Numbered from the stretch's first letter, positions 9,862-18,826 are shown. The stretch: 64,000 bases of DNA from Streptomyces pactum (GCF_016031615.1 NZ_JACYXC010000001.1:1178001-1242000); one strand, 5' to 3'. Notes: generated by a model not told the origin, from the sequence alone. Numbers and translations: made by a program.

Positions 9862-10772
9862 TCAGTAGACGCTGACGCCGTAGGCGTTGAGCGCCTCCAC
9901 GACCGGCTGGAAGAAGGTCGTCCCGCCGGAGCTGCAGTTGCCGCTGCCGCCGGAGGTCAGGCCGAGCGCGGTGGTGCCGGAGTACAGCGGACCGCCGCTG
10001 TCGCCCGGCTCGGCGCAGACGGTGGTCTGGATCAGGCCGGAGACGATGTCGCCGCCGCCGTAGTTGACCGTGGCGTTCAGCGCGGTGACCCGGCCGCTGT
10101 GGGTGCCGGTGGTGCTGCCGCGCCGGGTCACCGTCTGGCCCACGGTCGGGTTGGCGGCCTTGGTGATGTCCTGGCTGCCGACGGTGCCGGAGGGCGTGAC
10201 CGAGCCGCTGTAGCGGACCAGCCCGTAGTCGTTGCCCGGGAAGCTGGAGCCGGCGGTCGGGCCGATGACCGAGGTGCGGCCGGAGTTGGCGTACCAGGTG
10301 CCCACGCCGTCGGTGCAGTGGCCGGCGGTCACGAAGTAGTTGGCCCCGCTGCTGTTGCGGACGTTGAAGCCCAGCGAACAGCGCGAGTTGCTGGAGTAGA
10401 TGGCGTCGCCGCCGGAGATCAGCTTGCTGAACTTGCCGGGGGTGCGCTTGACCTCGATGGCGTCGGCCTTGTCGCCGGCGGCCTTCTTGAGCTTCGCGAT
10501 CTCGCCCTGGGAGACGGTGCTGTCGGCGGTGACGACCAGGGTGTTGGTCTTCGCGTCGACGTACCAGGCGGTGCCGGCGACGTCGGCCTGACGCACCGCG
10601 TCACCGGCGGCCCTGGCCTCGGCGGCGGTGACCGTGCGGGCCGGGTTGTCCGAGGCGCTGGCGGCGGCCGGAAGGCCGACCGCCGCGGTGGCGGCGATCA
10701 CCGAGACCGCGGCGACCAGCTTGGCACGGGTGACGACTGCTGCGCGGGGGGGGTGGTGCGCTCGTTCCTCAA
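9862..10772 (-). CDS. sprB: Streptogrisin B-like secreted serine protease (start region out of frame)
   Basis: The prodomain (TVTAAEARAAGDAVRQAD..., VSQGEIAKLKKAAG, RTPGKFSKL) and mature domain (ISGGDAIYSSNSRCSLGFNV, TAGHCTDG, GNDYGLVRY, AEPGDSGGPLYSG, ending YGVSVY) follow streptogrisin B nearly residue for residue. Triad His/Asp/Ser present. The natural-looking start is TTG at 10772, five bases after GGAGGA, giving an Arg-rich n-region and the signal peptide VVTRAKLVAAVSVIAATAAV. That start is separated from the body by an eight-base G tract (10746-10753, plus strand) that puts it one base out of frame; nine bases would give a perfect 303-residue prepro-protein. Without the shift, starts upstream (to 10956) lack a ribosome site. 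Either a homopolymer error or a slippage-prone switch. Confidence 0.88.
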
Positions 10773-10955
10773 CTCTTCCTCCGAGGGGAATCGGGGTCCG
10801 CCGCGGGTGGGGGGGGCGGGCCCGTGAGGCGCAGTCGGGGCACACGACGGACTCCGCTTCCGACGTGTCCCTGACAAGCGCTCCCGGAAGTATTCGTGGC
10901 ACGGCGGGCTCACCGCAAGACCACGAAACGGACATGACTCGTCGCAGCGCGGACA

Positions 10956-10980
10956 CCCCGGCGGCCGTTCGCCGCCGGGG
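10956..10980 (-). terminator. Terminator of the DUF1684 gene
   Basis: Perfect 10-bp stem CCCCGGCGGC / GCCGCCGGGG with a CGTTC loop, 38 bp beyond the stop of the leftward DUF1684 gene and before the protease promoter region. Confidence 0.55.
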
Positions 10981-11017
10981 TCCGCCGCTCGTCCCCTCGG
11001 GACGCCGCTTGGACGGC

Positions 11018-11911
11018 TCAGTCCCCGGTGAGGTTCCGCTCCCCGGCCGGGACGTCCAGCGGCAGCGTGTTGCCGGGCGGTGGGAAGGGGCAGATGAAGT
11101 GGTCGGCGAAGGCGCACGGCGGCAGGAAGGCCCGGTTGAAGTCGAGCGTCAGCGTTCCGTCCGCGGCGGGGGTCCCGGGCCGCAGGAAGCGGAACCGGTA
11201 GCTGCTCCGCCCGCTGGTGCCGTCGGCGAACACGATCCACAGCGCGCCGCCCGCCTCGGCCACGGCAGCCAGCCGGTGCTCGGCGCCACCCGCCTCGAAG
11301 ACCACCTCCCCCGCCAGGTGCAGCCCGCGCCGCCGGCCGTCGGCGTTGTCCACCCGGATCTCCCGGCCGTCCGGATACGGCCGGTGGACCGCCGGCACCG
11401 CCCATCGCGGGTCGTACGCGAAGACGTCGATCCCCCGGAAGGCGCGCCGGGCCGCGGCCCCGGGGTCGAAGACCCGCACCGCCCACGAGCCCTCCCGGCG
11501 CAGCACCACCAGCCGCTGCTCGCCACGGGCCACCCGCGCGCCGTCGGGTCCGGTGTCCGGTCCCAGCCGCACCGAACCGCCGAGCGGCCGTCCGTCCACG
11601 CTCAGGCCGTCGGCCGGCACGGCGGTCAGGACCACCTCGTCACCGTCGGCGGTCCACCGGCCCGGCACCCCGGGCAGGGAGCCGCCGGCGGCCGCGTCGG
11701 CGAGCCAGTGGGTTCCGGTGAGCGCGAGCGGGCCGTAGGGGGCGGTGACCGACGCGGTGCGGGCGGCCCGCCACTCCAGCCACTCCTGCCCCGCCCCGCC
11801 GTCCGGCGGAACGGAGCCGGCCGAGGGGTCCGGAGCCCCGGAGGAGGAGTGAGCGGCGGGACCGGGGGCAGGGGTGGAGGCGGAGGAACGAGGAGGTCGA
11901 GAAGTGTTCAT
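11018..11911 (-). CDS. DUF1684 family protein
   Basis: 297 residues. After a Ser/Pro/Ala-rich N-terminus of about 40 residues comes EWLEWRAARTASVTAPYGPLALTGTHWL, and the C-terminal half has the DUF1684 hallmarks: FRGIDVFAYDPRW, then TSGRSSYRFRFL, LTLDFNRAFLPPCAFADHFICPFPP. The family has no established enzyme role. No signal peptide or membrane segment, so cytoplasmic. Start ATG at 11911 is divergent from the SflA-like gene 391 bp away. The protein is complete for its family. Confidence 0.85.
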   Translation of the reverse strand: MNTSRPPRSSASTPAPGPAAHSSSGAPDPSAGSVPPDGGAGQEWLEWRAARTASVTAPYGPLALTGTHWLADAAAGGSLPGVPGRWTADGDEVVLTAVPADGLSVDGRPLGGSVRLGPDTGPDGARVARGEQRLVVLRREGSWAVRVFDPGAAARRAFRGIDVFAYDPRWAVPAVHRPYPDGREIRVDNADGRRRGLHLAGEVVFEAGGAEHRLAAVAEAGGALWIVFADGTSGRSSYRFRFLRPGTPAADGTLTLDFNRAFLPPCAFADHFICPFPPPGNTLPLDVPAGERNLTGD

Positions 11912-12302
11912 GGCACCATGTCAGCATCTTTCCCCGGCCCCGCCACCGGCCGTGTGCGCCGGCCGTCCGGTACCGGCCCGGCCGGCACCCGGCGCGGGGC
12001 TCGGCCCGCACCCGTGCGCCGGCCGCACCGCGCGCGGCGGAGCACTCCGGTCACCCCGGACCGTCCCCGGCGGGAGCGCCCATCACCCGTACGCCGCCGA
12101 CGTCACCCGTCCGGCTCGGCGGAGTGTGCCCGTCGCCCCGTCAGCCCCCTTGTACAGCAGGAACTCTGATCAGATGACAATCGTTCTGCACCAGTACCGT
12201 CACGAAATCCCTGTGCGGCGGCTAACCGCTTGGCACATCATCCACGACATGGAGGACCATGGAGGGGCGGACAGTACAGACCGTTGGTGAGAGGAGGCGT
12301 CC
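11912..12302. promoter_or_regulatory. Divergent promoter region of DUF1684 and SflA-like genes
   Basis: The left part is GC-rich with nothing recognised. The right part (about 12140-12300) is clearly more AT-rich, as expected for a promoter and leader, and ends in the ribosome site GAGAGGAGG at 12290-12298 before the SflA-like start. I cannot assign -35/-10 boxes with confidence. Confidence 0.45.
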
Positions 12303-12737
12303 ATGGGATCGGTGCGCAAGGCGAGTGCTTGGCTTGGCCTCGTCGACGACAGCGATGACGAGCGCTACTACGACGACGACTACGCCGAGGGGCCCGAGCC
12401 CGGCGACTCCTGGGTGACCGACCCGCGGATCCGGGTCACCGACCGGACCGCCCAGGCCCAGGGCACCCGGATCGCCACGGTGACCCCGGACGGCTTCCGG
12501 GACGCCCGCACCATCGGGGAGCTGTTCCGGGACGGCATCCCGGTGATCGTGAACCTGACCGCCATGGAGCCGGCGGACGCCAAGCGGGTGGTGGACTTCG
12601 CCGCCGGGCTGACCTTCGGGCTCCGCGGTTCGATCGAGCGGGTGGCCACCCGGGTCTTCCTGCTGACCCCCGCGGACTACCAGATCGTGAGCAGCGAGAC
12701 CGGCCGCTCGACCGGCGGGTTCTTCAACCAGAGCTGA
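12303..12737 (+). CDS. sflA: SepF-like cell division protein, SflA type
   Basis: 144 residues, GAGAGGAGG before ATG. N-terminus MGSVRKASAWLGLVDDSDDE resembles the membrane-binding amphipathic helix of SepF; the core (ARTIGELFRDGIPVIVNLTAMEPADAKRVVDFAAGL, read in parts; FGLRGSIERV) and the ending GFFNQS are diagnostic of SepF. SepF tethers and bundles FtsZ. Streptomyces have the canonical sepF next to ftsZ plus two short paralogues, SflA and SflB, which influence FtsZ positioning. Absence of ftsZ or ylmD/E neighbours shows this is a paralogue; location close to dnaE2 and the acyl-CoA dehydrogenase fits SflA by remembered gene order, while SflB cannot be excluded from sequence alone. Confidence 0.85.
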   Translation: MGSVRKASAWLGLVDDSDDERYYDDDYAEGPEPGDSWVTDPRIRVTDRTAQAQGTRIATVTPDGFRDARTIGELFRDGIPVIVNLTAMEPADAKRVVDFAAGLTFGLRGSIERVATRVFLLTPADYQIVSSETGRSTGGFFNQS

Positions 12738-13202
12738 CCAAGGCCGACCGGACCGGCCTCTCGCCGGTCCTCTCCCGCCTCCCCTCTCCGCCGCCCTCCC
12801 CCGCACCCCTCTTCCGGCGCCCCCGCCCCGCCTCCGCACGCCGTCCCCGGCGCCGCTTCCCGCGTTCTCGGCGTTCTCGGCGTTCTCCGCGCCCGTACGC
12901 CCCGGCCCGGCGCCCGCCGGTGCGTGGCAGCCGGCGCCCATCGACCGTCCCACCCGGCGCCCATCGGCGCGTGGCACCCGGCGTCCACCCAAGACACGGC
13001 TCTGCGGCGGGCCGGACGCGGTCCGGCGGCGGGCCGTCCCGCCGCAGGGCCGGCCCGTACCGCGCCGGACGGCCCGGCGGATGCCTCCGTCCCCCCGCCG
13101 TTCGTCCGCCGCCTCCACCCGCCGCGTTCCACCGCCGCGTTCCGCCTCTCCGCGTCGGCCACCGGGTCCCCGGTCGGCCGGCGCTGACCGGCGGGCCGGG
13201 CC
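12738..13202. other. Gene-free gap between SflA-like and acyl-CoA dehydrogenase genes
   Basis: Apart from the hairpin, this is GC-rich low-complexity sequence. It contains short iterations (CCGGCGCCCATCG twice, near 12930-12970, and TTCTCGGCG three times near 12863-12890). The two flanking genes converge here. No coding signal. Confidence 0.5.
12751..12771 (+). terminator. Hairpin after the SflA-like gene
   Basis: GGACCGGC / GCCGGTCC, 8-bp stem with a 5-nt loop, 14 bp after the stop, followed by a pyrimidine-rich TCTCCC run. Modest but well placed. Confidence 0.45.
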
Positions 13203-14390
13203 TCAGCGGAACGCGTCGAGACCGGTGAGCGCCTTGCCCAGCACCAGCTGGTGCATCTCCACGGTGCCCTCGTAGGTGAGCACCGACTCCAGGTTGGTGG
13301 CGTGCCGCATCACCGGGTACTCCAGCGAGATCCCGTTCGCGCCCAGGATGGTCCGGGCGGTGCGGCAGATCTCGATCGCCTCCCGCACGTTGTTCAGCTT
13401 GCCGAAGCTGACCTGCTCCGGCCGCAGCCGGCGGGCGTCCATCCGCCGGCCCAGGTGGTGGGCGAGGAGCACTCCCTTGTGGAGCTCCACGGCCATGTCG
13501 GCGAGCTTGGCCTGGGTGAGCTGGAAGCCGCCGATCGGCCGGCCGAACTGCTCCCGGGTCCGGGCGTACTCCAGGGCGCTGTCGAAGCTGGCGCGGGCGG
13601 CGCCCATCGCGCCCCACACGATGCCGTAACGGGCGTGGCTCAGACAGCTCAGCGGCCCGCGCAGCCCGGTCACCCCGGGCAGCACCGCGTCAGCCGGCAG
13701 CCGTACGTCGTCCAGCACCAGCTCACTGGTCACCGAGGCGCGCAGCGACCACTTGTGCCTGATCTCCGGGGCCGAGAAGCCGGGGGTGTCGGTGGGTACG
13801 GCGAAGCCGCGGATGCCCTCGTCGGTGCGGGCCCAGACCACCGCGACGCCGGCCACCGAGCCGTTGGTGATCCACATCTTGCGGCCGTTGAGCACCCAGT
13901 CCGAGCCGTCCCGCCGGGCATGCGTGCGCATACCGGCCGGGTCGGAGCCGTGGTCGGGTTCGGTCAGCCCGAAGCAGCCGATGATCTCACCGGCCGCCAT
14001 GCCGGGCAGCCAGCGCTCCTTCAGCTCCTCGGACCCGTAGCGGTGGATGGCGTACATCGCCAGCGAGCCCTGGACCGAGACCAGCGACCGGATGCCCGAG
14101 TCGGCGGCCTCCAGCTCCAGGCAGGCCAGGCCGTACTGGACGGCGCTCGCGCCCGCGCAGCCGTATCCGTCCAGCGTCATGCCCAGGACGCCGAGCGAGC
14201 CCAGTTCGCGGGCGAGGTCACGGATGGCGGGCAGTTCGCCGCGCTCGTACCACTCGGCGATGTGCGGCAGCACCCGGTCCGCCGACCACCGCCGCACGGT
14301 GTCGCGGATCGCCAGGTCCTCCGGCTCCAGCAGATCGTCGATCCCCAGCGGGTCGGACGGGTCGAACGGCGGCAAGCTACGCGCGGACAT
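13203..14390 (-). CDS. gcdH: Acyl-CoA dehydrogenase, glutaryl-CoA dehydrogenase type
   Basis: 395 residues. Three-part ACAD fold: N-terminal helical domain (IRDTVRRWSADRVLPHIAEW), central beta domain with the FAD-binding CFGLTEPDHGSDP and WVLNGRKMWITNGSVA, and C-terminal helical domain with YARTREQFGRPIGGFQLTQ and TILGANGISLEYP. Catalytic base Glu is in TYEGTVEMHQLVLGKALTG, the position and context seen in GCDH-type enzymes. Likely oxidises and decarboxylates glutaryl-CoA (lysine/tryptophan breakdown) or a related short acyl-CoA, passing electrons to ETF. Single gene, convergent with the SflA-like gene; the ETF genes are not nearby. Confidence 0.88.
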   Translation of the reverse strand: MSARSLPPFDPSDPLGIDDLLEPEDLAIRDTVRRWSADRVLPHIAEWYERGELPAIRDLARELGSLGVLGMTLDGYGCAGASAVQYGLACLELEAADSGIRSLVSVQGSLAMYAIHRYGSEELKERWLPGMAAGEIIGCFGLTEPDHGSDPAGMRTHARRDGSDWVLNGRKMWITNGSVAGVAVVWARTDEGIRGFAVPTDTPGFSAPEIRHKWSLRASVTSELVLDDVRLPADAVLPGVTGLRGPLSCLSHARYGIVWGAMGAARASFDSALEYARTREQFGRPIGGFQLTQAKLADMAVELHKGVLLAHHLGRRMDARRLRPEQVSFGKLNNVREAIEICRTARTILGANGISLEYPVMRHATNLESVLTYEGTVEMHQLVLGKALTGLDAFR

Positions 14391-14834
14391 GGGTACGCCT
14401 CCGGCAGAGGATCTTCACGGCTGCCGCCGACGCTACGACCGGGTAACCCCTCGCGTCCAGAGTGACCGGCGTCCGGGGCTCCTCGCGAGCTGCCGGGCCC
14501 TTGCCGCGGCCGGGCACCCGCCCGCCCGCCGACGGGGTGCGCCGCGCCCCCTCCGCCGGGCGCCGGACGTTCCCCTCCGGGGAGCCGCGTGACGAGGAGC
14601 CGCACAGTGGGGTTCCGTACGCCGGGGAGCCGTGTGGCCGGGCGCCGCACGACGAGGAACCGCGCGCGTGACGAGGAGCCGTACGGCGGGAAGCCGTGGC
14701 GAGGAGCCGTGCAACGGGGAGCCCGTGTGGCGGGGAGCCGTACGGCGGGAGTCGTGTGGCGGGAAGCCCCGTGGCGGGGGCCCGCCGCTCCCCGGTGGCG
14801 GCGCGGCACCATCACCGGGCCGGTCCGCCAGGGA
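14391..14834 (+). repeat. Tandem GGGAGCCGTACGGC-type repeat in the gap
   Basis: From about 14575 to 14785 there is a degenerate array of 18-24 bp units built on GACGAGGAGCCG / GGGAAGCCGTGTGGCG. Read on the plus strand it encodes Glu-Pro-His-rich iterations (DEEPHSGVPYAGEP, APHDEEPRA) but the frame has no start context and changes between units, so it is probably not coding. The part nearest 14391 should hold the acyl-CoA dehydrogenase promoter. Confidence 0.55.
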
Positions 14835-16601
14835 TCAGGGGCGGTGCGGCGGGCGGTCACCGGCGGTCTCGGCCCACTCCCGGGCGGGCCCGGCGGTGCC
14901 GGCCGGGGTGTCCGGGCCGGGGGCGCCCGCGCCGGCCGGGGACGGCCGCTCGTACGCCGTGGACGCCTGGTCGCACGCCGGGGCCGTGGCGGCCGGCTCG
15001 GGCGGGGTGTCGCACCCGGCCACGTCGGGCGGGGTGCCGCACTCCATCGCGCGGGGCAGCCGCAGCGCCGCCAGCGCACCGATCACCAGCAGTCCGGCAC
15101 TCACCGCCATGGTGACGTGGAGCCCGTGGACGAAGGACTCGCGGGCGGCGGCCCGCAAGGCGTCACCGACCGGTCCGCCGAGCCGGTCCGCCACGTCGTA
15201 GGCCTTGCTGATCGACTCCCGGGCGGCGTACAGGTCGTCGCCGGCCACCCCGGGCACCGCCGGCAGCCCGGGGGCGTAGGCGGCGTTCATCACGCTGCCC
15301 AGCAGGGCTATGCCGGCCCCGGCGCCGAGCTGGTAGGAGGTCTCACCGATGGCGGCGGCACCACCGGCGGACTCCGCGGGCGCCTCGCTGAGCATCGACT
15401 CGTAGCTGCCGAACAGGGTCATCTGGAGGCCGAAGCCGAGGATGACGAAGCCGGTCAGCAGCACCGCCGGCCGGTCGGTCTGCCCCATCAGGGTGAGCGA
15501 GGCGACGGCCAGCGCGGTGAGCAGGAACCCGGTGGCGACCATGGTGCGCGGACCGAGCCGGTGGAGCATCCGGGAGCCCACGATGCCCGCCGCCATCGCG
15601 GCGCAGGTGAGCGGCAGCAGCCGCAGACCGGTCTCCAGCGGCGTCAGCCCCAGGACCAGCTGGAGGTACTGCGCGGCGACGAGTTCCAGCCCGACGAGCG
15701 CCAGCAGCGCCAGCACGATGCAGCCGACGGATATCCCGAACGCGGGACGGGCGAAGAGGGTGAGATCGACCAGCGGGTGGGCGCGGCGCCGCTGCCGGCG
15801 GACGAAGAACACCAGCAGCGCGGCGCCGAGGGCTATCGGCCCCAGCGTCACCGGCTCCAGCAGGGACTCGCCGCTGCCCGCCCGCTTGACGCCCAGGACC
15901 AGCGAGGCGAGCCCGACCGCGGCCACCACCGCGCCCAGCACGTCCCACGGACCGTTGCGGTCGCCGGCCGACTCCGGCAGCAGCCAGCGGCCCACCGGCA
16001 GCGCGACCGCCATCAGCGGGATGTTGATCAGGAAGACCGAGCCCCACCAGAAGTGCTCCAGCAGGAAGCCGCCGAGCAGCGGTCCGCCGGCCGCGCCGAT
16101 CCCGGCGACCGCGCTCCAGATGCCGATCGCCAGGGCGCGCTCCCGGCGGTCCGGGAAGACCTGCCGCAGGATGGACAGCGTGGCCGGCATGATCATGGCG
16201 CCGCCGATGCCGAGCAGCGCCCGGGCCACGATGAGGACCTGCGGGGAGCCGGCGAAGGCGGCCAGCGCCGAGGCCGCGCCGAACAGGGCGTAGCCCAGCA
16301 GCAGGATGCGGCGGCGCCCCACCCGGTCGCCGAGGGTGCCGAAGAGGATCAGCAGCGAGGCGCAGACCAGCGGATAGGCATCGACGATCCACAGCAGCTC
16401 GATGGCGCCCGGCCGCAGATCCGCGCTCACGGCGGGGACCGCGACATGCAGCACCGTGCCGTCGACGGCGACGAGCAGCAGGCTGACGCAGAGCACGACG
16501 AGCACGAACCAGCGGTTGGCTGCGCCACCGGTGGCCGTACCGCGCCGTTGCCGGGGAACGCCCGCCGCCCGCCGATCGCCGGCCGTGGTCGTCCCGGACA
16601 T
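14835..16601 (-). CDS. MFS multidrug exporter, DHA2 (EmrB/QacA) family
   Basis: 588 residues; ATG after GGGAGGTGCGTAC. Fourteen predicted membrane segments; motif D1/A pair LLVAVDGTVLHVAVPAVS and LFGTLGDRVGRRRILLLG, motif C-like GIGAAGGPLLGGFLLE in segment 5, all typical of drug:H+ antiporters of the DHA2 group. The last 80 residues after the final segment are Ala/Pro/Gly-rich and probably disordered. Divergent from the PIG-V-like gene; no adjacent TetR/MarR gene, but a perfect palindrome in the intergenic region (16914-16935) could be an operator. Substrate cannot be told from sequence. Confidence 0.9.
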   Translation of the reverse strand: MSGTTTAGDRRAAGVPRQRRGTATGGAANRWFVLVVLCVSLLLVAVDGTVLHVAVPAVSADLRPGAIELLWIVDAYPLVCASLLILFGTLGDRVGRRRILLLGYALFGAASALAAFAGSPQVLIVARALLGIGGAMIMPATLSILRQVFPDRRERALAIGIWSAVAGIGAAGGPLLGGFLLEHFWWGSVFLINIPLMAVALPVGRWLLPESAGDRNGPWDVLGAVVAAVGLASLVLGVKRAGSGESLLEPVTLGPIALGAALLVFFVRRQRRRAHPLVDLTLFARPAFGISVGCIVLALLALVGLELVAAQYLQLVLGLTPLETGLRLLPLTCAAMAAGIVGSRMLHRLGPRTMVATGFLLTALAVASLTLMGQTDRPAVLLTGFVILGFGLQMTLFGSYESMLSEAPAESAGGAAAIGETSYQLGAGAGIALLGSVMNAAYAPGLPAVPGVAGDDLYAARESISKAYDVADRLGGPVGDALRAAARESFVHGLHVTMAVSAGLLVIGALAALRLPRAMECGTPPDVAGCDTPPEPAATAPACDQASTAYERPSPAGAGAPGPDTPAGTAGPAREWAETAGDRPPHRP

Positions 16602-17005
16602 GTACGCACCTCCCTGTGTTGCGCTCGCGGCCGAGATTCGGGCACGGCGGGGAACTCGGCATGCGAGGAGGGCATGCGGTGGTCCCGGTGGCCCGGTGGC
16701 AAAGGCGAGTGAGACGTCAGAGTACGCGAGTCCCCGTGTGCGCCGTATGCCCCAGGTCATGTTGGCGCCCGTCACCCGCCGCGGGCCGGCCACCCGGCCG
16801 CCGCCACCGGCCCGCCGGCCCCGCCCACCAGCAACGCTCCGGGCGGCATACCGGCCCGCGGCGCACAGCCCGGCCCCCGCGGCGCCGGCCCGGCCCGGCC
16901 CCGTCGTCCCCAGCCGTCACCCTTGCGGGTGACGGGATTCTCCCGGGCGGCATCGCTGTCCACAGGCGGCCGACCGGTGGACCGCGATGGCCGATAATCA
17001 AGATC
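16602..17005. promoter_or_regulatory. Divergent control region, MFS exporter / PIG-V-like gene
   Basis: Contains a perfect 9-bp inverted repeat CCGTCACCC-TTGC-GGGTGACGG at 16914-16935, a candidate operator or RNA hairpin, and a -10-like GATAAT at 16993-16998 that lies only 7 bp before the ATG at 17006, fitting a leaderless transcript for the rightward gene. No gene. Confidence 0.5.
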
Positions 17006-18184
17006 ATGACCGAACTGGCCGCTCCTTCCGCCGTCGCGCGGGGCCCCGGTGCCGGTGCCGCGCCCGGTGCGCTGCGCCGGGCCGCCCCCGCGCTCCTGGT
17101 GTACGCCGGGACGCGGGCCATGGGGCTGGTGGTTCTCGCCGTGTGGGCGGCGGTCGCGGACCGCAGCGCCCACCAGTTGCTCGCCGAGCGGTGGGACTCG
17201 CTGTGGTACGCCCGCATCGCGGACGGCGGGTACGGCCACTCGGTGTCGATGCCGGACGGTTCGGTCCACTCCGATCTGGCCTTCTTCCCGATGCTTCCGT
17301 GGCTGGAGCGGTTGCTGGCGGCCCTCGGCCCGCTGTCCGCGGCAGACGCCGGGCTGCTGGTGAGCGCGGTCGCCTCGCTCTTCGCGGCCTGGGGGCTGTT
17401 CGCGGTCGGCGACCGGGTCGCCGGCCCCCGGGCCGGGGTGACGCTGGTCACCCTGTGGGCGGTGCTGCCGGTCGGCATCGTGCAGTCCATGGCGTACTCC
17501 GAGTCGCTGTTCACCGCCCTGGCGGCGTGGTCGCTGTACGCCCTGCTGGACCGGCGCTGGGTGCTGGCCGGGGCGCTCGCCGCGCTGGCCGGGCTGACCC
17601 GGCCGGTGGGCGCGGCGGTGGTGGCGGCCGTGTGGCTCACGGCCGGGGCGGAGCTGGCGCGGGACGCCGGACGGCGGCGGCGCTGGTGGCACGAGCGGGC
17701 GATGCTCGCCGGGGTGGCCCTGGCGCCGCTGGGCTGGGCCGGTTACGTGGCGTGGGTGAGCGTGCGGACCGGCAGCCCGGCCGGCTACCTGGACGTCCAG
17801 GCCGGCTGGGGTAACGGATTCGACGGCGGGCTCGCCTTCGCCTCGTTCATCGTCGAGCGGCTCCTCTCCGAGGCGTTCCCCGCCGGCGCGGCCCTGCTCG
17901 CCGGGGTGGGTGTCCTGCTGTGGCTGTTCGCGGTCGCGATACGGCAGCGCCTGCCGCTGCCGCTGCTGGTGTACGCCGGGGTGGTGCTGACCCTGGCGCT
18001 GACGGCCAAGGGGTACTTCGGTTCCAAGCCGCGTCTGCTGATACCCGCGTTCCCGCTGCTGCTGCCGGTGGCGACCGCGCTGGCCGGCCGGCGCCCGGCC
18101 CGCACGGCGCTGGTGCTGGGCTCGGCGGCGCTGGGGTCGGCGGTGTACGGGGCCTTCTGGCTGCACGGCTCCGGACCGCCGTGA
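17006..18184 (+). CDS. PIG-V-like integral membrane mannosyltransferase
   Basis: 392 residues with about ten membrane segments. The first periplasmic loop carries LLAERWDSLWYARIADGGYG, the WD-x-x-WY signature of the PIG-V / GT-C mannosyltransferases with the likely catalytic Asp; SDLAFFPMLPWLERLL and VQSMAYSESLFTALAAWSLY follow, as in the family. C-terminal GYFGSKPRLLIPAFPLLLP is also conserved in actinobacterial homologues. It presumably transfers mannose from polyprenyl phosphate mannose to a lipid or protein acceptor outside the membrane. No Shine-Dalgarno; the GATAAT box 7 bp upstream suggests leaderless expression. Confidence 0.82.
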   Translation: MTELAAPSAVARGPGAGAAPGALRRAAPALLVYAGTRAMGLVVLAVWAAVADRSAHQLLAERWDSLWYARIADGGYGHSVSMPDGSVHSDLAFFPMLPWLERLLAALGPLSAADAGLLVSAVASLFAAWGLFAVGDRVAGPRAGVTLVTLWAVLPVGIVQSMAYSESLFTALAAWSLYALLDRRWVLAGALAALAGLTRPVGAAVVAAVWLTAGAELARDAGRRRRWWHERAMLAGVALAPLGWAGYVAWVSVRTGSPAGYLDVQAGWGNGFDGGLAFASFIVERLLSEAFPAGAALLAGVGVLLWLFAVAIRQRLPLPLLVYAGVVLTLALTAKGYFGSKPRLLIPAFPLLLPVATALAGRRPARTALVLGSAALGSAVYGAFWLHGSGPP

Positions 18185-18826
18185 GCCGCCGCGCCGGGGC
18201 AGCCGGTCGGGCCACGGCCGTCGGGTGGGCCGGTGCAGTCACGCCGGTGGGGTCACGGCCGTCGGGTGGGCCGGTGCACTCACGCCGGTCGGGCCACGGT
18301 CGCCGGGCCGCGCCGGTCGGGCCACGCCGGTGGGGTCATGGTCGTCGGGCCCACCAGGCCCCCGGTCCGGCACGGCCTGCGCGCCGGTGCGCCGGGCGGC
18401 TGGCACGGCCGGGCGGGTCGGCGGGCACGGCCGCCGGGCTGGCGGCGGCGACGGAGTGCGGCGGCCGGGCGAGTGGCGGCCGACGGCGGCGGGTGACCAA
18501 CACCCGGCGGCCGCCGGCCCCCGACCCGGCGGCACGGCGGGCGCGCCCCGAGGCGGCACCGCGCCCGGCGCCACGGGAAGGCGACACCCGGGGAAACTCC
18601 ACGGAACGGGAAGGGAAATCAGCCATAAAGCCCATCCCCCGAAAAGCATAAAAGGGGAGCGTCGGCTCCCCCGGCCGGCCCCTTCCGGCGAATCTCTTGA
18701 TGTTTTCTTTATTTCACGGAATCCCGCCTTCCAAAGTCCCGGACGAGACGCACTCCACATCACATCGTCATCACAAAGAGACCTGATCGACAGAAGCGAC
18801 CTGTGACGCAATGTAACGTCGATTGA
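18185..18826. repeat. 41-bp tandem repeat then AT-richer leader before the PAP2 gene
   Basis: Two near-identical 41-bp units begin at 18213 and 18254 (core CACGGCCGTCGGGTGGGCCG), followed by more degraded units to about 18350. From 18590 to 18826 the sequence becomes distinctly less GC-rich (AAAAGCATAAAAGG, TTTTCTTTATTTC), the likely promoter and leader of the PAP2 gene. A hairpin at 18654-18671 is described separately. Confidence 0.6.
18645..18671 (-). terminator. Leftward-facing intrinsic terminator without an annotated gene
   Basis: Read leftward: GGGGAGC-CGAC-GCTCCCC followed at once by TTTTATGCTTTT, a 7-bp GC stem plus U-rich tail. There is no leftward gene between here and the PAP2 start at 18827, so it may end a small RNA of about 100-170 nt from the PAP2 leader region, or be fortuitous. 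Confidence 0.5.

Noticed and set aside
12170..12200. TGACAATCGTTCTG as a Zur or Fur-like operator
   Set aside because: Only half of a palindrome is recognisable; matches are too weak to support.
11874..12290. Rightward open frame between DUF1684 and SflA-like genes
   Set aside because: It begins inside the DUF1684 gene on the opposite strand, has no ribosome site or conserved sequence, and lies in a promoter region.
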